Assembly: GCA_040901795.1 (NCBI GenBank)
Contig: JBBDYH010000114.1
Span: 26,031-90,030 of the forward strand
Origin: JBBDYH01 sp040901795
GTDB taxonomy: Bacteria; Planctomycetota; Planctomycetia; Pirellulales; JALHPA01
Direction of reading: 5' to 3'
DNA: 64,000 nucleotides
In this document: in pieces, positions 61,028 through 64,000 of the stretch
Numbering within the stretch: the first letter of the stretch is position 1
Layout of the letters: each line of letters opens with the position of its first letter
Notes under the pieces: model-generated
The model's database searches: none
What the model saw: the letters and a program-made list of their open reading frames with translations, nothing else
Told to the model about the DNA's origin: nothing
Position numbers and translations under genes: made by a program

Positions 61028-62389
61028 TTAGACGACCTTCGTTATGCCCGGAATGGCGCGCGCGTACTTACCCTCCTTGTCAGGGAGCACCGGCGGAGTG
61101 GCGTCGAAGGCAAAATCGGTGGGCATGATGGTGACGTTGGAGTTGAGGGCTTGGTCCCAGGTCAACTCCTGTCCGGAATAAGTGCACATACGGCCGAGGA
61201 TGGCCGTCATGCTGCTCTTGGCGCCGTACTCCGCCTCATTGATCGGCTTGCCGGCTGCGATGCTGTCCAACAGGTCGATGTGCTCTTGCTTGTAAGGATT
61301 GGCGTCGCCGCGCGCGCGTCCATAGCGCCAGCGCTCGCCGCCGCTCTTGGGCTCAATAACGTAGCGGCTAATATCGCAATAGCCATTGCTGCCGTGAGCG
61401 TGCTCGCTGACGCTGTTGAAGCAATTCGGAATGTGGCGGCACTGGCTATACATTCGCGAGCCATCGGCGTATTCGAACTCCACATAATGGTGGTCGAACG
61501 TCTCGCCCGTGTCTTTGGCGTCGCGAACTTCGCAGCCGCCCATGCCATTGGCTTTGACGGGGTAGGCGTCCTTGAGCCAGTTGCCGACGTCAAGGTTATG
61601 GATGTGCTGCTCGGCGATATGGTCGCCGCAGATCCAGGTGAAATAGTACCAGTTGCGGCATTGATACTCCATCTCGGTGAGTGGTCGGCCGTATCGCTCC
61701 TCCCACTTTGCGCGGGCCTCGGTCCACGGCGTAGTGCCGTTCCAATAGACGCGCATGGCGATGATGTCGCCGATCGCCCCATCCTTGAGGCGTTTCATCG
61801 TCTCGAGATAACCCTTTTGATGACGGCGCTGTAAACCTACGCCGACGCCCAGACCCTTCTGCTTCGACTCTTCGGCTGCGGCAAGCACTTTACGGACGCC
61901 GGCGGCATCGGTGGCAACAGGTTTCTCCATGAAGACATGCTTGCCAGCTTTGACGGCGGCCTCAAAGTGAATCGGCCGAAAACCGGGGGGCGTGGCCAAG
62001 ATGACCAGATCAGCGCCCGCCTCAAGCGCCTTCTGGTAGGCGTCGAAGCCGACAAACTGGCGATCTTTAGGCACATCGACGCGATCCTTGTATTGCTCGC
62101 GGCGCTGCAATTCACGGAGCGAACCAGTTAAACGATCGTCAAACAGGTCCGCCATCGCGACTAACTTGACATTCGGCTTGGCGTCCAAGCAGTCGGATAT
62201 CGCACCCGAGCCGCGGCTGCCGCAGCCAATGAGAGCGACTTTGATCGTCTCGTCGGCGCCGGCGTGCGCCGTGCGCGCAATGCCCAGGCTGCCGGCCAAT
62301 GCGCCGCCGGCAACGACCAACGACGAAGTCCTGATGAATTCGCGCCGCGTGGCATGCCCGGCGCCGGCACTTGGAGTTGTGTTATTCAC
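61028..62389 (-). CDS. Gfo/Idh/MocA-family oxidoreductase, Tat-exported
   Basis: The 453-residue protein begins with a twin-arginine signal (TRREFIRTSSLVVAGGALAGS) and then has the Rossmann domain KVALIGCGSRGSGAI and the family motif HVFMEKPVATD, followed by the C-terminal alpha/beta domain with GDHIAEQHIHNLDVGNWLKDAYPVKANGMGG. Tat-exported members of this kind are greatly expanded in planctomycetes, and likely act on periplasmic sugars or cyclitols. A terminator follows the gene. It faces away from the sigma-kinase unit and shares no operon with the FGE-like gene. Confidence 0.92.
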   Translation of the reverse strand: MNNTTPSAGAGHATRREFIRTSSLVVAGGALAGSLGIARTAHAGADETIKVALIGCGSRGSGAISDCLDAKPNVKLVAMADLFDDRLTGSLRELQRREQYKDRVDVPKDRQFVGFDAYQKALEAGADLVILATPPGFRPIHFEAAVKAGKHVFMEKPVATDAAGVRKVLAAAEESKQKGLGVGVGLQRRHQKGYLETMKRLKDGAIGDIIAMRVYWNGTTPWTEARAKWEERYGRPLTEMEYQCRNWYYFTWICGDHIAEQHIHNLDVGNWLKDAYPVKANGMGGCEVRDAKDTGETFDHHYVEFEYADGSRMYSQCRHIPNCFNSVSEHAHGSNGYCDISRYVIEPKSGGERWRYGRARGDANPYKQEHIDLLDSIAAGKPINEAEYGAKSSMTAILGRMCTYSGQELTWDQALNSNVTIMPTDFAFDATPPVLPDKEGKYARAIPGITKVV

Positions 62390-62608
62390 GATTGGGTCTC
62401 CCTCACCTGGTTAAGAAGCGGACGTGATTGGATGAGTATCCGACGACAACGCGCCACGCGGCAGAAATACCCGGCGTATGTCGAATGGTCTATCGAGATC
62501 ACAAGTTAAACGAGTCAGGACGGAAATTCAATCAGAAAACGAGGCGGGCAGGCCATTTTCGAGTCCATGTAAGACGGCCTTCCGCCGCGAAAAATACATC
62601 GGATAGCG

Positions 62609-63760
62609 TCAATTCCCACTTGCCGGCGCCTGGTTCTCACTGCCGGGAAACACCACGCGGCCCCCTTCGCCTTCGATCTCCAGCCCGGTGTCCCAAATCT
62701 TCTGCTTTTCTTCCTCGCTCGGCTCCACGAGCGGCCGCAGGAGACGGAAGCCCGAGAATTGCGCATCGGTATGGTACCAGACACTCTGCGGAAGCTGCGG
62801 ATCTTGCTGCTTCCACTCGATGTCCGAAGCACGGCGAACGGCGCTGCGCAAAGCCGGCGGGTCATCGTCCCAAGCGCCGCCGCGGGCGACGTGCGGATAG
62901 AGCTTCGTCGTCGCCACCGGCAGCGCTGATTGCCCGGCGGTCAACCTGTTGTAGCGGTCCGCGACGTATTGATCGAGCACCCACTCGTTCACGTTGCCGT
63001 GCATGTCGTAGAGACCCCAGGGGTTCGGCTTGAGCTTACCGACTTTGTTGTACTTCTCGGTTTCGCCGTCGTGGTAGAACAAGGCGTGTTTGGCCAGCTC
63101 GGATTGGTCATCGCCGAACGAATAGGCCGTCGTCGTACCCGCTCGGCAGGCGTACTCCCATTCGGCCTCGGTGGGCAACCGGTAGTAGCGTCCGGTCTTC
63201 ATGCTCAGCCACTTGCAGTACATGCGGGCCGCATAGTGCGTCATCGAGATGGCAGGAAAACCCTTCTTGCCCATGCCGAAGGTCATGTCGGTGTAGGGCT
63301 TGGTGGGGTGAGCGATGGCGTCGGCGAGCTTGTCGTTTGCGCTGGGGTCGATCTTGAGTACCTGCCGCCGCTGGTGGTCCAACGCGAACATGAAGATCTC
63401 GTACTCGTCCCAGGTGACCTCGTGCTTGCCCATCCAGAACGGCGCAACCGCGACTTCCTTCTGCGGACCTTCGTCCTCGTTGCGGCCCTCTTCGTCGGAC
63501 GGGCTGCCGATGGTGAACTTCCCCCCCTTGATCGGCAGCATGTCAAAGCCGACTTCGGTGTTGGGGATGAGCTCGCTATACGGCTTCATCTCCGCCTCAG
63601 TTTTCGCTTCGGCGTCGGGATTCTTGAGCGGATCGACATCGGCAGCCCGCGATGATATGGGGGCCAAAGCGCACAGGTAGAAGAATGTCGCGACGACCAA
63701 TCGAAACTGAATCCGATCAACCGCTTGCCCGGCGCGGCTCGGGGAACGTACGCTAGTCAT
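62609..63760 (-). CDS. Formylglycine-generating-enzyme-like protein without catalytic Cys
   Basis: 383 residues from the ATG at 63760; an upstream ATG would overlap the divergent gene. A signal peptide (VVATFFYLCALAPISSRAA) precedes an FGE-sulfatase (SUMF1-like) domain: PIKGGKFTIGSPSDEEGR, PFWMGKHEVTWDEYE, YRLPTEAEWEYACRAG, GLYDMHGNVNEWVLDQY, ARGGAWDDDPPALRSAVR and the C-terminal GFRLLRP. The two active-site cysteines that true formylglycine-generating enzymes use are absent, so it is more likely a binding or unrelated member of this fold, which is common in planctomycetes. Confidence 0.87.
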   Translation of the reverse strand: MTSVRSPSRAGQAVDRIQFRLVVATFFYLCALAPISSRAADVDPLKNPDAEAKTEAEMKPYSELIPNTEVGFDMLPIKGGKFTIGSPSDEEGRNEDEGPQKEVAVAPFWMGKHEVTWDEYEIFMFALDHQRRQVLKIDPSANDKLADAIAHPTKPYTDMTFGMGKKGFPAISMTHYAARMYCKWLSMKTGRYYRLPTEAEWEYACRAGTTTAYSFGDDQSELAKHALFYHDGETEKYNKVGKLKPNPWGLYDMHGNVNEWVLDQYVADRYNRLTAGQSALPVATTKLYPHVARGGAWDDDPPALRSAVRRASDIEWKQQDPQLPQSVWYHTDAQFSGFRLLRPLVEPSEEEKQKIWDTGLEIEGEGGRVVFPGSENQAPASGN

Positions 63761-63799
63761 AGCTGAATTATTTGATGTTGGTGAGGCTTGTACGGCACC

Positions 63800-64000
63800 A
63801 TGAAACACAAATCACCGCCAAGATGCGCGACCGTGTGCTGTCTTTTCAGTTCCGCGCTCATCGCCCTCGGTCCTGGCGACCGTTCGGCGAATGCCGCAGA
63901 GCCAACCCTGTCGCGATACGAGTTCACCGAACCCCAAATGGGAGTGCCGTTTAAGATTGTAGTATATGCCGCGGATGACGCGGTCGCAAACCGGGCGGCG
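63800..64000 (+). CDS. ApbE-like FAD:protein FMN transferase, 5' fragment
   Basis: Only the first 67 codons are in the window, open at the right edge. After a signal-like N-terminus (CCLFSSALIALG) the mature start YEFTEPQMGVPFKIVVYAAD matches the beginning of ApbE proteins, which transfer FMN to a target-protein threonine. It begins 40 bp from the divergent FGE-like gene start. The family call rests on this short stretch alone. Confidence 0.6.
   Translation, partial: MKHKSPPRCATVCCLFSSALIALGPGDRSANAAEPTLSRYEFTEPQMGVPFKIVVYAADDAVANRAA

Noticed and set aside
60531..61031. Reading frame running across the N gap
   Set aside because: It depends on unresolved bases and overlaps the sigma factor gene in antisense.
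1..64000. tRNA or rRNA genes
   Set aside because: Read both strands for T-loop (GGTTCGAAT-like) and 16S/23S landmarks; none was found with matching arms. A tRNAscan-SE and Infernal run would settle it.

Overview
The window reads as chromosomal DNA of a planctomycete, probably Pirellulales-like (the order is an inference from gene content). Pointers seen here are Lpg1974-family and BBP2-type outer-membrane barrels, a Tat-exported DUF1501 protein, two PEP-CTERM surface proteins (one with dockerin-like calcium loops), a LEPR-type N-terminus, a BamB-like beta-propeller, two Gfo/Idh/MocA oxidoreductases, and an ECF sigma factor overlapping a receptor-like serine/threonine kinase. The DNA is GC-rich and genes are mostly short single units or small operons. 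A run of ten Ns inside a G/C homopolymer near 60.9 kb shows this is a scaffolded assembly. I saw no rRNA, tRNA, CRISPR array, transposase, integrase or phage gene.

Layout. 0-1.3 kb: a lone small protein behind an attC-like inverted repeat, then a gene-poor stretch. 1.3-5.1 kb: a plus-strand cluster of a ceramidase-like protein, a DHDPS/NAL-family lyase and a D-galactonate-dehydratase-like enolase-superfamily enzyme, suggesting sugar-acid catabolism. 5.1-11 kb: minus-strand small proteins, a two-CBS protein, a thioredoxin-type arsenate reductase and a SNF2 helicase with a conserved companion. 11.4-25 kb: housekeeping and membrane energetics (isochorismatase-like hydrolase, alanine-glyoxylate-type aminotransferase, CorA, NhaD-type antiporter, an enlarged membrane pyrophosphatase, TypA/BipA, a PQQ-type beta-propeller, a UbiB-type kinase).

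25.5-34.8 kb is the main accessory region: a metal or sulfur response cluster. A CsoR/RcnR/CstR-family repressor with a Cys-Tyr-Cys ligand set sits under its own candidate operator-promoter and precedes a 57-residue cysteine-rich exported peptide. On the opposite strand lie a methyltransferase, a DUF305 lipoprotein, a CusA/CzcA pump, an adaptor made of two fused adaptor modules, a YHS/TRASH-like lipoprotein and a cysteine-rich secreted protein. No outer-membrane channel gene is present.

35-52 kb carries rpsU, an outer-membrane barrel, a PEP-CTERM protein, nadC, a ComEA-like protein, metG, DUF1501, a degenerate deacetylase-like protein, a class V aminotransferase, coaD, a Gfo/Idh/MocA enzyme, purD and a BBP2 barrel. 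53-64 kb is signalling and surface: a LEPR/SBBP protein; a minus-strand unit of ECF sigma factor, kinase and PEP-CTERM/dockerin-like protein joined by two 4-bp ATGA overlaps; a second Gfo/Idh/MocA enzyme; an FGE-like protein lacking the catalytic cysteine; and the start of an ApbE-like gene cut by the window edge.

A second layer runs through the whole window: at least ten families of short palindromic repeats, mostly at gene 3' ends, several present in two or three copies. In two places the stop codon belongs to the repeat, and in the kinase gene three stretches of repeat-like DNA are translated in frame.
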